Part shown: one piece after another, positions 52,528-62,424 of the stretch
Layout of the letters: each line of letters begins with the position of its first letter
Position numbering within the stretch: the first letter of the stretch is position 1
NCBI RefSeq assembly: GCF_023734115.1
Contig: NZ_AP025737.1
Span: 1,798,001-1,862,000, forward strand
DNA from: Herbiconiux sp. L3-i23
Lineage (GTDB): Bacteria > Actinomycetota > Actinomycetes > Actinomycetales > Microbacteriaceae
Direction: 5' to 3'
Length of the DNA: 64,000 bases
Translations under genes and position numbers: made by a program
The notes under the pieces: model-generated
What the model saw: only the letters and a program-made list of their open reading frames with translations
The model's database searches: none
What the model was told of the DNA's origin: nothing

Positions 52528-54020
52528 GCCACCGACGACGTCCGACGACGTTGCGGCGCCGTTTGATGTGGGGCGTCGTCGGCTACCTGTCCGCGGTGCT
52601 CGTCGCGGTCGGCGCCGTGAGCCTCGTGACGGTGACGACGACCACCGCGAGCGTCGCGGACAACCAGCTGACCGCGTCGCTCGACGGCTTCGAGCACACC
52701 GTCCGCAAGGTGACCGACAACCCGGACCGTCGGCTCGGCAAGCCGCTCGTCGACTTCGTCGGCCAGGCGCCCGGCTCGGTGATCGCCCTCGTACGCGACG
52801 GCCAGGTCGTGGACTCGGCATCCTTCTCGTCGGAGGATCCGTCGCGCCTCGGTCCAGCCGCGGTCGCACAGCTGGAGACCTCCGACTTCACGGACGAACG
52901 CAAGCACACGGTGAGCCTCGCCGGGATGGGCGACTACCGGGTCGACAGCGTCGTGACGCCGCGCGGCGACGTCCTCATCGCCGGAGTCTCGCTCGCGGTG
53001 CAGCGCGCGGCGATCATGCAGGAGGCGATCACGCTCGCCGTCATCGCGTTGCTCGCGGTGGGAATCGCGGCGGTCGGCACCGTTCTCATCGTCCGCCGGA
53101 GCCTGCGTCCCCTCGATCGGGTCGTCGCGTCGGCGGCGGAGGTGACGCGCATCCCGCTCGACCGCGGCGAAGTCGCCATCCGTGAACGCGTCGTCATCCC
53201 GGACACCGACCCGCGCACCGAGGTGGGTCAGGTCGGCGAAGCGCTCGACAAGCTCCTCCACCACGTCGACGACGCCCTCGCCGTGCGCTCGCAGACCGAT
53301 CGACGGATGCGCCGCTTCATCACGGACGCGAGCCACGAGCTGCGGACCCCCCTGGCCGCGATCCGCGGCTACGCCGAGCTGACCCGGCAGGACAGCGACC
53401 GGCTCCCCGAGATGACCGAGTACGCGCTCGCACGGATCGAATCCGAGTCACGACGGATGTCCTCGCTGGTGTCCGACCTGCTGCTGCTCGCGCGCCTCGA
53501 CGAGGGCCAGGACCTGCACCTGGCGCCACTCGATCTCGCGAGCATCGTGGCCGACGTCGTCAGCGACGCGCGCGCGGCCCATCCCGACCACCGGTGGGCC
53601 GCGGAGCTGCATGACGATCACGTCGCCCTCGTCGGCGACGCGGAGCGGATGCATCAACTGGTCGTGAACCTGCTGACCAACGCCGCGACCCACACACCGC
53701 CGGGATCGTCGGTCGTCGCGGCGTTGCGGATCGACGGCGACACGGCGGAGCTGACGGTGCGCGACGACGGACCCGGTATCGACCCGGAGGTCCTGCCGGA
53801 ACTGTTCCAGCGCTTCACCCGGGCGGATCTCGCCCGCACCCGAGACGCCGGAAGCACCGGACTCGGGCTGGCGATCGTCGCGTCGATCGTCGACGCCCAC
53901 GGCGGCACGATCGAGGCGGCGAACGACGAGGCCGGCAGCGTGTTCACCGTTCGGCTGCCGCTCGAGTCGCAACCGACTGAAGAAGCCGCGGACACGGATC
54001 CGGTCGTCGTCGGCGGCTGA
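52524..54020 (+). CDS. Sensor histidine kinase (HAMP, HisKA, HATPase)
   Basis: 498 residues. Membrane helix about 15-38, an extracytoplasmic sensor region, a second helix about 170-195, a HAMP segment, then His271 in DASHELRTPLAAIRGYAEL, NLLTNAATHTPPG, DDGPGIDPEVLPELF and STGLGLAIVASI. Signal unknown; adjacent PBP gene is on the other strand, so an envelope signal is only a guess. Coupled to the response regulator by ATGA. Confidence 0.95.
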   Translation: MSHRRRPTTLRRRLMWGVVGYLSAVLVAVGAVSLVTVTTTTASVADNQLTASLDGFEHTVRKVTDNPDRRLGKPLVDFVGQAPGSVIALVRDGQVVDSASFSSEDPSRLGPAAVAQLETSDFTDERKHTVSLAGMGDYRVDSVVTPRGDVLIAGVSLAVQRAAIMQEAITLAVIALLAVGIAAVGTVLIVRRSLRPLDRVVASAAEVTRIPLDRGEVAIRERVVIPDTDPRTEVGQVGEALDKLLHHVDDALAVRSQTDRRMRRFITDASHELRTPLAAIRGYAELTRQDSDRLPEMTEYALARIESESRRMSSLVSDLLLLARLDEGQDLHLAPLDLASIVADVVSDARAAHPDHRWAAELHDDHVALVGDAERMHQLVVNLLTNAATHTPPGSSVVAALRIDGDTAELTVRDDGPGIDPEVLPELFQRFTRADLARTRDAGSTGLGLAIVASIVDAHGGTIEAANDEAGSVFTVRLPLESQPTEEAADTDPVVVGG

Positions 54021-54038
54021 TCCCCCGACCGGTCCTCA

Positions 54039-54120
54039 ACCCCCGCGAGCGCGGTGTGTTGCTGCGAGCGCTGGTGTTCAAACATCCGCGCTCGCAGCAA
54101 CACACCGCGCTCGCTGGGGT
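54039..54120. repeat. 82-bp near-perfect palindrome between convergent genes
   Basis: Arms 54045-54071 and 54088-54114 are perfect over 27 bp (GCGAGCGCGGTGTGTTGCTG and on); with one mismatch they extend to 54039 and 54120. The 16-base centre also pairs nearly to the middle. It sits 18 bases after the kinase stop and 7 bases beyond the PBP stop on the other strand. It can act as a two-way terminator but is far longer than needed. Confidence 0.9.
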
Positions 54121-54127
54121 CGTCAGT

Positions 54128-56593
54128 TCAGTCGTCGTCCTCGTCGTCGCCGTCGCCGTTGCCTCCGCCGCCGGGGCCGCCGTTTCCTCCGAACGGGGTC
54201 GGCACCCCGTTCTGCGCCTGCGAGCCGTTCGAGGTGTAAAGGGTGACGGTGCCGCCGCGTCCGCCGGACGCTTCCGCCGCCACCACGGTGCCGGCCAGCT
54301 GATCGGAGTCGCGGGCGCCGCCGTCGCGCACCGTGAAGCCCGCCCTTTCGAGCACGTCCGTCGCGGCGTCGAGGGTGAGTCCCGTCACGTCCGGCACGCT
54401 CACCTGCGATCCGCGCAGCAGCTGCTGGGACGGCTCCGGCAGGGGGTCTCCGCCCCACTTCGCGTTCGCGACCGACATCACGGCGGGGAAGATCCGGTGC
54501 CGCTTGACCGCGGCCTGCTCGCCACCCAGTCGGTACTCGCGCTGGTTGACGAACCCGGTCACGTTGTAGACGCCGCTCACCGTCGCCGCCTTCGTGGTCG
54601 CGCCGCTCATCCATGTCGCGTACGCCTCGTCGGTCGTGCCCGTCTTGCCGAAGGTCGGCGCGGACGGGTCGAGCCGCCCGCTCGACGTGGCCCCCGTGCC
54701 GTCCTCGAACGCGTTCTCGAGCGCGTACGCCGCCGTGGCCGCGACCGCAGGGTCGAGCACCTGCTGGCACTGGTTCGCCGGGAGGGGCACGTCGGATCCG
54801 TCGGGGGCGACGATCCGCTCGATGGCGGTCGGCGGGCAGTAGAGGCCGCCCGCGGCGATCGTGGCGAAGGCGCCCGCCATCTGCAGCGGGGCGACCTCGT
54901 TGGTGCCGAGCACGTCGGCGGGGTTCTTCAGCAGTTCGCCCGTGCCGACGGCTCCGGTCGCCGCGTCGACGATCGCACCCTGATCGGCGCGGTGCACGCC
55001 CATCGACGCCGCGGTATCGCGGATGCCGCAGAGATCGAGTTCGTTCGCCATGGCAAGGAAGCCGGTGTTCTTCGATGTCACCGTGCTCTGCAGCGCACTG
55101 ATCGAGCCGGGGCTGTCGTTCTCGTCGTTGCGAGGGCGGTACGACTCGCCCACGGTGATAGAGCCGCCGTCGACGCAGGAGTCCTGCCAGGTCGACCCCT
55201 GCCAGTCTCGCACCCTGCCGTCGACGGTCTCGTTGAGGCCGTGCCCCTCCTTCAGCCACTCGAGCAGGGTGAAGATCTTGTAGGTCGACCCCGGCTGGAA
55301 ACCGGTCGAGCCGCCCATCTCGTAGTCGGCGTTGAAGTTGACCGCGCTGTAGCTCGGATCGCTCGCCAGCACTCCCGGGTCGTCCGAGTAGATCTTGTTC
55401 TGGGCCATGGCCCGGATCTTGCCCGTTCCCGGTTCGACGGTGACCACGCTCGCGCCGATGTCGAAGTCGGCGAGCGTCATGGGGACGTTGTCGTTGATGG
55501 CCGACTCGGCGGCGGCCTGCAGGTCCATATCGAGGGTCGTGTAGATGTCGTATCCGGACGTGATCAGCGATTGCAGGCGCTCGTCGGCCGTGTCGCCGAA
55601 GAACCCGTCGGTCGTGATCGCGCGGCGGACGTAGTCGCAGAAGAAGCCCGCCTGCCCCGCGGCCGAACACCCGACCGTCGGTTGCACGATGTTGGGCTCG
55701 ACGGGAGCCGCGACCGCGTCGTCGTGCTCCTGCTGGGTGATCATCCCCTCGGTCAGCATGCTGCCGAGGATGTAGTCGCGGCGGGTCTTGTTGGCCGCGT
55801 AGCCGTTCTCAGCACCGTTCTCGGGGTCGTCCGCCTGGTCGAGTCGGAACCGCTCGGGGTTGTTCACGATGGCGAGGAGGCTCGCCGCCTGCGGCAGGGT
55901 CGCATTCGCCGCCGTCGTGCCGAAGTAGTAGTTGGCGGCCGCTTCGACGCCGTAGACGGTGCCGCCGAAACCCGCGATGTTGAGGTACCCCATCAGGATC
56001 TCGTCCTTGGTGTAGCGCTTCTCGAGACCGATCGCGTACTTCATCTCCTGCACCTTGCGCGACTCGGTCGTCGCGGTCGCCTTCTCGTAGGCGGCGGTGA
56101 TCTCGTCCTGATCGGTGAGGTTGCGGATGGCGTTCTGGATGTTGACGTTCTTGACGTACTGCTGCGTGATGCTCGACCCGCCCTGCACCGATCCGCCGAG
56201 GATGTAGGTGTTCACGATGGCGCGGACGGTGCCCTGCAGATCCACTCCCCCGTGGTCGTAGTAGCGGGGGTTCTCACCGGCGATGGCGGCGTCCTTGACG
56301 AAGCCGTTGACCTGCTCCGGACCGACCTCGACGCGGTTCTGGTTGTAGAAGTAGGCGAGGAGATGCGCGGAGCCGTCGGCGTTCGTCGCATACACGTTGG
56401 TGCGCTGCGACAGCGGCTGGATCTCGAGGTAGTCGGGCAGGTCCTCGAACACGCCGATCGTGCTGTTCGCGGCCGCCCCCGACAGCGCGATCGCGGGGGT
56501 GACCGCGGCGGTGGCGAGCACGCCCGCGGCGACGCTCAAACCGATGAAACCGAGGAGACCGCCGACGCGGCCTCCGAGGGACGAAACGGGCAC
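54128..56593 (-). CDS. Class A penicillin-binding protein (transglycosylase-transpeptidase) with PASTA domain
   Basis: Peptidoglycan-building enzyme, 821 residues. One membrane helix (about 10-33), a GT51 transglycosylase domain (about 60-250) with Glu107 in AGENPRYYDHGG and GGSSITQQYVKN, then a transpeptidase domain with Ser436-x2-Lys439 (GSTYK), the second motif in TSKNTGF and Lys650 in GKTGTTDE. A PASTA domain follows (about 720-785, VPDVTGLTLDAATDVLERAG) and a Gly/Asp-rich tail. The usual E-D-x-x-F of the glycosyltransferase is E-N-P-R-Y. GTG 56593 is preceded by GGAGAGGAG. Confidence 0.94.
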   Translation of the reverse strand: MPVSSLGGRVGGLLGFIGLSVAAGVLATAAVTPAIALSGAAANSTIGVFEDLPDYLEIQPLSQRTNVYATNADGSAHLLAYFYNQNRVEVGPEQVNGFVKDAAIAGENPRYYDHGGVDLQGTVRAIVNTYILGGSVQGGSSITQQYVKNVNIQNAIRNLTDQDEITAAYEKATATTESRKVQEMKYAIGLEKRYTKDEILMGYLNIAGFGGTVYGVEAAANYYFGTTAANATLPQAASLLAIVNNPERFRLDQADDPENGAENGYAANKTRRDYILGSMLTEGMITQQEHDDAVAAPVEPNIVQPTVGCSAAGQAGFFCDYVRRAITTDGFFGDTADERLQSLITSGYDIYTTLDMDLQAAAESAINDNVPMTLADFDIGASVVTVEPGTGKIRAMAQNKIYSDDPGVLASDPSYSAVNFNADYEMGGSTGFQPGSTYKIFTLLEWLKEGHGLNETVDGRVRDWQGSTWQDSCVDGGSITVGESYRPRNDENDSPGSISALQSTVTSKNTGFLAMANELDLCGIRDTAASMGVHRADQGAIVDAATGAVGTGELLKNPADVLGTNEVAPLQMAGAFATIAAGGLYCPPTAIERIVAPDGSDVPLPANQCQQVLDPAVAATAAYALENAFEDGTGATSSGRLDPSAPTFGKTGTTDEAYATWMSGATTKAATVSGVYNVTGFVNQREYRLGGEQAAVKRHRIFPAVMSVANAKWGGDPLPEPSQQLLRGSQVSVPDVTGLTLDAATDVLERAGFTVRDGGARDSDQLAGTVVAAEASGGRGGTVTLYTSNGSQAQNGVPTPFGGNGGPGGGGNGDGDDEDDD

Positions 56594-56743
56594 GAGGCTC
56601 CTCTCCAGCGGACACAGTAGGCAGACGCGGAGGCTCGACCCTGCCGAAACGGTCCGATCCAAAGGGGTCTCACACGAAACCTCGGCGTCTACTCATGTGC
56701 GCCTGCGAGCGCCGCGCCGCCTCCCGCCACTCGTTCGCCCGTG

Positions 56744-59050
56744 TCAGAGGCCTCGGACGACTCGCGTCACGACCTCGCGGCGGTCGGTCGGAAGGACCTC
56801 GTGCACCGACCCGTCGACCACGGTGGTCGCAACGGTCTCCTTGTCGGCACTGGAAGCTCCGACCCAGAACTCGATCTCGCCGGGTTCGACGATGCGACGC
56901 AGCTTCGCGTCCGAGAACGCCAGCCGCGTGGTCGGAACGTCGAACACGACCTCCGCCTGCTCGCCCGCCTCGAGCGCGACCCGTGCGTACCCGACGAGTT
57001 GCGCCAACGGGCGAGTGACCGACGCGACGACGTCGTGCGAGTAGAGCTGCACCACGTCGACTCCCGCGCGCTCTCCGGTGTTGCGGACGCGGACCCGCGC
57101 CTCGAAGGCGCCGCCGGCCGAGATGACCGGCGCCACCTGCAGATCCTCGTGCGAGAACGTCGTGTAGCCGAGCCCGAAACCGAACGGCCGCACCGGGGTG
57201 CTGTCGGCGCTGGTGATCTCGTTGGCGGCCCCGAGCGGCGGATGCAGGTAGCTGAACGGCTGCGCTCCGGCCGAGCGCGGGAGAGAGACGGGCAGCCGTC
57301 CCGACGGGAAGACATCGCCCGAAATGATCGAGGCGAGGGCGCTACCGCCCTCCTCGCCGGGGAAGAACGCCTGCAGCACCGCGGCGGCGGTCGCCGTGCC
57401 GTCGAGCGCCCAGGCGAGTTCGTAGGGACGCCCGGAGAGCACGACGAGCACCACCGGCGTTCCCGTGGCGATGACGGCCTCGACGAGTTCGCGCTGCACG
57501 CCCGGCAGGGCGAGCGACTCGACGTCGTTGCCCTCCCCCACCGTGCCTCGGCCGAAGAGACCGGCGCGGTCGCCGACGGCGACGATCGCCACCTCGGCCT
57601 GCGCGGCTGCGTCGACGGCGGCGCCGAAGCCGGCGCGATCGAGGCCTTCGACCTCGGCGCCTTGTTCGACCGTGATCGTCGCGCCCGGATACCGCGAGCG
57701 CACGGCCTCGGCCAACGAGGGCGCGTCGAAGCCGAGCTCGGTGCCGGGGTGGTGCGCGAGCACGTGGTTCGCGAACGAGTAGCAGCCCATCAGCGATTCG
57801 GTGCTGTCGGCGTTGGGGCCGATGAGGGCGATGCGGCGCGGTTCCGCGAGCGGAAGAGTTCCATCGTTCGAAAGCAGCACGATCGACTCCTCGGCGAGTC
57901 GGCGGGCGATCCGTCGGTGCTCGCTCGAGTCGAGGTCGATCTCGGTCGGCGGCGAATCGAAGGTCTCATCGAGGAGACCGAGCCGTTCTTTCTGCTCGAG
58001 CACGCGCAGCACTGCGCGGTCGACGAGCGCCTCGGGCACATCGCCGGCACGGACCGCCGCGGCCAACGGCGCGAGGTAGGCGTCGCCGCTCGGCAGTTCG
58101 ACATCGATCCCTGCGGTGAGGGCGAGCACCGCCGCGTCGCCGTCCGACGCGGCGATCGCGTGCATGGTCCTGAGGAAGGCCACGGCGAAGTAGTCGGACA
58201 CCACCACACCGTCGAAGCCCCACTGTTCACGCAGGAGGTGGGTGAGCAGCTCCGCCGACGAGGCGACGGGCACCCCGTCGATCTCGGCATACGAGTTCAT
58301 CACCGAGCGCACTCCCCCGTCGCGCACCGCCATCTCGAAGGGAGGCAGGAACACGTCGGCGAGTTCACGCGGACCGGCGTGGACGGGCGCATGGTTGCGC
58401 CCCGCCTGCGACGCCGAGTACCCCACGAAGTGCTTGAGCGTGGCATCGACTCCGCTGCTCTGGAGCCCCTTCACGTAGGCGGTTCCGATCGTGCCGACGA
58501 CGTGGGGGTCCTCAGCGATGCACTCATCGACGCGACCCCAGCGCGGGTCGCGGATGACGTCCAGAACCGGAGCGAGGCCCTGGTGGATGCCGAGATCCCG
58601 CATCGGCTGCCCGATCGAGCGAGCCATTTCCTCGACCAGTTCTGGGTCGAAGGACGCTCCCCACGCGAGTGGGGTGGGGAAGGTCGCCGCCTTCCACGCC
58701 GCGAGTCCGGTGAGGCATTCCTCGTGCACGATGGCCGGGATGCCGAGCCGGGTCTTCTCGCGCAGACGCCGCTGCTCGCCCCACAGCCACGCGGCTCGAT
58801 CGACCGGGTCGACCGGACGGGTGCCGTAGACACGGGTGAGGTGGCCGATGCCATGGGCCGTCGCCTCCTCATAGCTGGCGGAGCTGCCCATCTCGCCGGC
58901 CATGGGGGCGACGATCTCATCGCCCTGGTCGACCCAGTACCCGACCAGTTGGGCGAGCTTCTCATCGAGCGTCATCGCCTCGAGGAGTCCGAGAACCCTG
59001 CTCGAGGGCTCGGTCGTAGTGGACGACCTCTGGTCGTCGAGAATGGTCAC
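56744..59050 (-). CDS. Glycoside hydrolase family 3 (beta-glucosidase/beta-xylosidase type)
   Basis: 768 residues, cytosolic. N-terminal barrel with the nucleophile Asp286 in VVVSDYFAV, KHFVGYSASQAGRNHAP (substrate-binding) and GLAPVLDVIRDPRWGRVDEC; a second alpha/beta domain (about 385-620) and a fibronectin-III-like C-terminal domain (FGLGYTTFSHE onward). With the ABC transporter, LacI and GH43 it most likely cuts imported xylo- or gluco-oligosaccharides. GTG 59050 begins 7 bases after the permease stop (AAAGG upstream); last gene of the operon. The next 150 bases (56594-56743) hold no gene. Confidence 0.93.
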   Translation of the reverse strand: MTILDDQRSSTTTEPSSRVLGLLEAMTLDEKLAQLVGYWVDQGDEIVAPMAGEMGSSASYEEATAHGIGHLTRVYGTRPVDPVDRAAWLWGEQRRLREKTRLGIPAIVHEECLTGLAAWKAATFPTPLAWGASFDPELVEEMARSIGQPMRDLGIHQGLAPVLDVIRDPRWGRVDECIAEDPHVVGTIGTAYVKGLQSSGVDATLKHFVGYSASQAGRNHAPVHAGPRELADVFLPPFEMAVRDGGVRSVMNSYAEIDGVPVASSAELLTHLLREQWGFDGVVVSDYFAVAFLRTMHAIAASDGDAAVLALTAGIDVELPSGDAYLAPLAAAVRAGDVPEALVDRAVLRVLEQKERLGLLDETFDSPPTEIDLDSSEHRRIARRLAEESIVLLSNDGTLPLAEPRRIALIGPNADSTESLMGCYSFANHVLAHHPGTELGFDAPSLAEAVRSRYPGATITVEQGAEVEGLDRAGFGAAVDAAAQAEVAIVAVGDRAGLFGRGTVGEGNDVESLALPGVQRELVEAVIATGTPVVLVVLSGRPYELAWALDGTATAAAVLQAFFPGEEGGSALASIISGDVFPSGRLPVSLPRSAGAQPFSYLHPPLGAANEITSADSTPVRPFGFGLGYTTFSHEDLQVAPVISAGGAFEARVRVRNTGERAGVDVVQLYSHDVVASVTRPLAQLVGYARVALEAGEQAEVVFDVPTTRLAFSDAKLRRIVEPGEIEFWVGASSADKETVATTVVDGSVHEVLPTDRREVVTRVVRGL

Positions 59051-59057
59051 GAGCGGG

Positions 59058-59933
59058 TCAGCCTTTCACGGCGCCGGTGAGGCCGCCGACGATGCGCCTC
59101 TCGAAGAGGCTGAAGAAGATGAGCGCCGGGATCATCGACAGCGCGGTGAACGCGAGCACCCGCGCGGTGTCCACCGAGTACTGCGACGCGAACGCCTGCG
59201 TACCGAGGGGCAGCGTGTAGGCACCCTCGTTGTTGAGGATGAACAGCGGCAGGATGTACGAGTTCCAGCTGTTGATGAAGGCCAGGATCCCGACGGTGAT
59301 GACTCCCGGAAGCGACAGTGGGAGCATCATCCGCCAGAAGAAGCCGAGTCGGCTCGCCCCGTCGATCGAGGCCGCCTCCTGCAGCTCGTTCGGGATCGCC
59401 GACAGGAACGGCACCAGGATGATGATGGTCGTCGGCAGAGCGAACGCGATCTGCGGCAGGATGACGCCCGCGAGCGAGTTCATCAGGCCGAGGTCGCGGA
59501 CCAGGATGTAGAGCGGGGTGATCGCCACCGTCATCGGGAACATCAGTCCCGCCGTGAACAGGGCGTAGATCGCGCCGCGTCCGCGGAACCGGTAGCGGGC
59601 AAGAGCGAACGCAGCCATGAGCCCCAGTCCGACGACGACGGCCGTGGTGCTGAGCGCGGCGATCGCCGAGTTGCCGACCTGACCCCAGAACAGCCCGCTG
59701 CCGAGCACGTCGCCGTAGTTCTGCCAGTTCCAGACCGTGGGGAAGCCCGACGGGTCGACCGTGATCTCGGAGTTCGAGCGGAAGCCGCCGAGCACCAGGT
59801 AGCCGACGGGCGCGAGCATCAGCACGACGAGCACGAGGGCGACGAGGTAGATCACGCCGTTACCCCGCCGGGTCTGCCCCGGCACCGGACGGCGCGGCGC
59901 GCGCGGGGCGAGAAGGCTGGTCGCGGCGGTCAT
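59058..59933 (-). CDS. Sugar ABC transporter permease (MalG-type)
   Basis: 291 residues, six membrane helices. The EAA loop ELQEAASIDGASRLGFFWRM is typical of MalG-like permeases; N-terminal IYLVALVLVVLMLAPVGYLV and C-terminal RRIVGGLTGAVKG also fit. Overlaps the first permease gene by 4 bases (ATGA). Confidence 0.94.
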   Translation of the reverse strand: MTAATSLLAPRAPRRPVPGQTRRGNGVIYLVALVLVVLMLAPVGYLVLGGFRSNSEITVDPSGFPTVWNWQNYGDVLGSGLFWGQVGNSAIAALSTTAVVVGLGLMAAFALARYRFRGRGAIYALFTAGLMFPMTVAITPLYILVRDLGLMNSLAGVILPQIAFALPTTIIILVPFLSAIPNELQEAASIDGASRLGFFWRMMLPLSLPGVITVGILAFINSWNSYILPLFILNNEGAYTLPLGTQAFASQYSVDTARVLAFTALSMIPALIFFSLFERRIVGGLTGAVKG

Positions 59934-60967
59934 TTGACCCCTCCTGTGATCGCACCGGCGGTGTCGCGTCGCAGCAGGAACCGCTGATAGAGCAGAGCGA
60001 CGACGAGGGAGATGATGAACATGACGACCGCGACGGCGCTGCCGTAGCCGTAGCTGCCCGCGTTGCGGCCGTTCGCGACCATGTAGGTCGCCATGGTCGA
60101 CGTGCCCGCGGTCGAGGCGACGTACTGGCCCCAGATGATCCAGACGAGGTCGAATAGCTGCAGCGAGCCGATGATCGACAGGAACGCCCAGATGCGCACG
60201 GTCGGTCCCATGAGCGGCAGCACGATGTGCCGCTGGACCTGCCAGTAGCTGGCGCCGTCGATGGCCGCCGCTTCGGAGAGTTCCTCGGGGATGCCCTGCA
60301 GCCCCGCGAGGAAGAGGATGACGGCGAAGCCGATGTACTTCCACGTGATGATCACCATCAGAGTCCAGATGGCGATGTTCGGGTCCGAGATCCAGTCGGC
60401 GGCGAAGGCGCCGAGGCCGACCTTCTCAAGTGCGCCGTTGACCGCTCCGCTCGACTGCAGCATCAGCCCCCAGCCGAGGCCGACGACGACCTCGGAGATC
60501 ACATAGGGGACGAAGATCAGCACTCGGATGGTCGATTGGAAGCGCAGCTTGCGGTTGAGCAGCAACGCCAGACCGAGTGCGAGCGGGCCCTGCAGCACGA
60601 GTGAGGCGATCACGATGAACGCGTTGTGACCGAGCGCCTCGTGGAAGGCCGGATCGGTGAGGATCGTGACGTAGTTCTTCAGCCCGACGAAGTCGACGGG
60701 AGCGCCGTAGCCCGCCCAGCTGAAGAAGCCGTAGTAGGCGGCCATCACGACCGGGAAGATCACGAAGGCCAGGAAGATTAGGAGTGCGGGGCCGAGGAGG
60801 AGCGCGAGCTCCCCGCGGATCACCCAGCGCCGACGCCTGATCGAGTCCGACGGGCGGCGGGTGGGGGTGCCGCCGGTGGGCGGTGACGTCTGTGCGTCAC
60901 CGCCCACCGGGGCGAGGCTCCCGGACGCGAGGTCCGCGGGAACAGTGCGCTCGCGCACGGAAGCCAT
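59930..60967 (-). CDS. Sugar ABC transporter permease (MalF-type)
   Basis: 345 residues. A ~50-residue polar N-terminus, then six helices, beginning LALLLGPALLIFLAFVIFPV. EAA loop: ELSEAAAIDGASYWQVQRHI. Pairs with the MalG-type protein in the membrane. ATG 60967 follows 15 bases after the binding-protein stop, with a ribosome site GAGAGGGA. No ATPase gene is in the operon; a shared MsiK-type ATPase would be expected elsewhere. Confidence 0.94.
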   Translation of the reverse strand: MASVRERTVPADLASGSLAPVGGDAQTSPPTGGTPTRRPSDSIRRRRWVIRGELALLLGPALLIFLAFVIFPVVMAAYYGFFSWAGYGAPVDFVGLKNYVTILTDPAFHEALGHNAFIVIASLVLQGPLALGLALLLNRKLRFQSTIRVLIFVPYVISEVVVGLGWGLMLQSSGAVNGALEKVGLGAFAADWISDPNIAIWTLMVIITWKYIGFAVILFLAGLQGIPEELSEAAAIDGASYWQVQRHIVLPLMGPTVRIWAFLSIIGSLQLFDLVWIIWGQYVASTAGTSTMATYMVANGRNAGSYGYGSAVAVVMFIISLVVALLYQRFLLRRDTAGAITGGVK

Positions 60968-60982
60968 CTACCTATCCCTCTC

Positions 60983-62266
60983 TCAGGACTTCGCGGCGGC
61001 GTCGTTCACGGCGTCGACGATGGCCTGCGGCGATCCCTTGCCTGCGAAGAGGTCGACGACCGCGACGTTGAGCGCATTGCCGACGTTCTGCCCGTAGAGG
61101 GTGTCGAGCCAGAGCACGACGTAGGGCGCCTCGTTGTAGGCGGCGAGCACGTCCTTCAGGGCGGGGTCGGTGACGACGCTCTGCGCTTCGGTCGACGCGG
61201 GCAGCGTCTGGAAGGCGTCGGCGTAGGCCTCCTGGTTCTCCTTCTCGACCATGAAGTTGAGGAAGTCCACGCACGCGGCCGGGGCGTTGACCCAGCAGGT
61301 GAAGCCGTCGACGCCGCCGAGCATGGCGCCGGGCTCGCCGTCGCCTCCGTCGACCTCGGGGAAGGCGAACCACTTCAGGTCGGCGAGCGGCTGCTGGTCG
61401 GGGGTGAGCGAGGCGATGACCCCGGGATTCCAGGCGCCCATCAGCTCCATGGCGGCCTGGTGGTTGGCGAGGAGCCCGGCCGACGAACCGGCGCCCTGCT
61501 GAGCGGCGGTGGTGAGGAAGCCGTCGTTGAAGGGCGATGACCCCAGGAACGATTCGAGGTTCTCCCCTGCGGTGAGCCAGCAGGGATCGTCGAAGGAGCG
61601 TGATTCGGCTGCCTCGTCGAGGGCGTCCTTCGAGCAGGCGCGCAGCGCGAAGTTGTAGTACCAGTGCGCCGCGGGCCAGGCATCCTTCGCACCGACGGCG
61701 ATCGGGTCGATTCCCGCCCCGGCGAGCTGCTCATCGACCGACTCGAGCTCGTCGATCGTGGTGGGAGGCGCGGCGACGCCCGCCTCGGTGAAGAGGTCGG
61801 ACGAGTAGTAGATGCCGGAGGGCAGCACCGAGACGGGCATGCCGTAGTTCTTGCCGTCGAATTCGAAGGCGCTGAGCGCGCTGCCGACCACCGATCGCGT
61901 CTCCTCGGAGATGCCCTCGGTGATGTCCATTGCCTGTCCGGCCTTCACGACGTCGGCGAGCTTGCCGCCGCCTCGGGCCAGGAAGACGTCGGGGGCGTCG
62001 CCCGAGTTGAGGGCGGTCTGCAGCTTGCCGTCCATCTCCTCGTTCTGGATCGCCTGGACCTCGATCGTGACGCCCGGGTTGGCCTCTTCGAATGCGGCCG
62101 CGGTGTCGAGCCAGTACTGCTTGCCGTCACCGGTGGTGGAGTTGTGCCAGAAGGTGAGCGTCGTCGACCCGTCATCGCCTCCACCGGCGCCGCCGCTGCA
62201 GCCGGCGAGCGCGAGCCCGCTGACGACGAGGAGCGCCGATCCTGCGAGGAACTTCCTGCTTTTCAT
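60983..62266 (-). CDS. Sugar ABC transporter substrate-binding lipoprotein
   Basis: 427 residues. Signal peptide with lipobox LAGC (Cys about 23), then a Gly-rich linker and a cluster-B binding protein (SBP_bac_1): TLTFWHNSTTGDGKQYWLDT, NSGDAPDVFLARGGGKLADV, AMELMGAWNPGV. Similar to BxlE-type proteins for xylobiose, but the ligand is not proven. First gene of the operon. ATG 62266; its ~120-nt leader starts from the promoter at 62394-62422. Confidence 0.93.
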   Translation of the reverse strand: MKSRKFLAGSALLVVSGLALAGCSGGAGGGDDGSTTLTFWHNSTTGDGKQYWLDTAAAFEEANPGVTIEVQAIQNEEMDGKLQTALNSGDAPDVFLARGGGKLADVVKAGQAMDITEGISEETRSVVGSALSAFEFDGKNYGMPVSVLPSGIYYSSDLFTEAGVAAPPTTIDELESVDEQLAGAGIDPIAVGAKDAWPAAHWYYNFALRACSKDALDEAAESRSFDDPCWLTAGENLESFLGSSPFNDGFLTTAAQQGAGSSAGLLANHQAAMELMGAWNPGVIASLTPDQQPLADLKWFAFPEVDGGDGEPGAMLGGVDGFTCWVNAPAACVDFLNFMVEKENQEAYADAFQTLPASTEAQSVVTDPALKDVLAAYNEAPYVVLWLDTLYGQNVGNALNVAVVDLFAGKGSPQAIVDAVNDAAAKS

Positions 62267-62393
62267 GTGATTCCAACCGTTCTCTTCATCGAGGTGCATC
62301 GGAGATGCAAGGGGGTGCAGGGAGCCCGCCGACGCGCTTTCCGGATCTCGAGCGACTTCGCTCGTGACCACTCCGGTCGGCTGGACGTGGGCA

Positions 62394-62422
62394 ACTATCG
62401 CAACGAGGCGAAACCATGTCAA
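62394..62422 (-). promoter_or_regulatory. Promoter of the sugar ABC transporter-GH3 operon
   Basis: Minus strand: TTGACA (62417-62422), 17-base spacer, GATAGT (62394-62399). It is the best classical promoter in the window. The LacI-type palindrome begins 2 bases upstream of the -35 box. Confidence 0.8.
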
Positions 62423-62424
62423 AC

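Noticed and set aside
54056-56620. A long plus-strand open frame opposite the PBP gene
   Set aside because: No recognisable domain, composition typical of an antisense shadow; the PBP frame carries S-x-x-K and K-T-G.
56741-59080. A long plus-strand open frame opposite the GH3 gene
   Set aside because: Low-complexity Arg/Gly/His-rich translation; the GH3 frame has full catalytic motifs.
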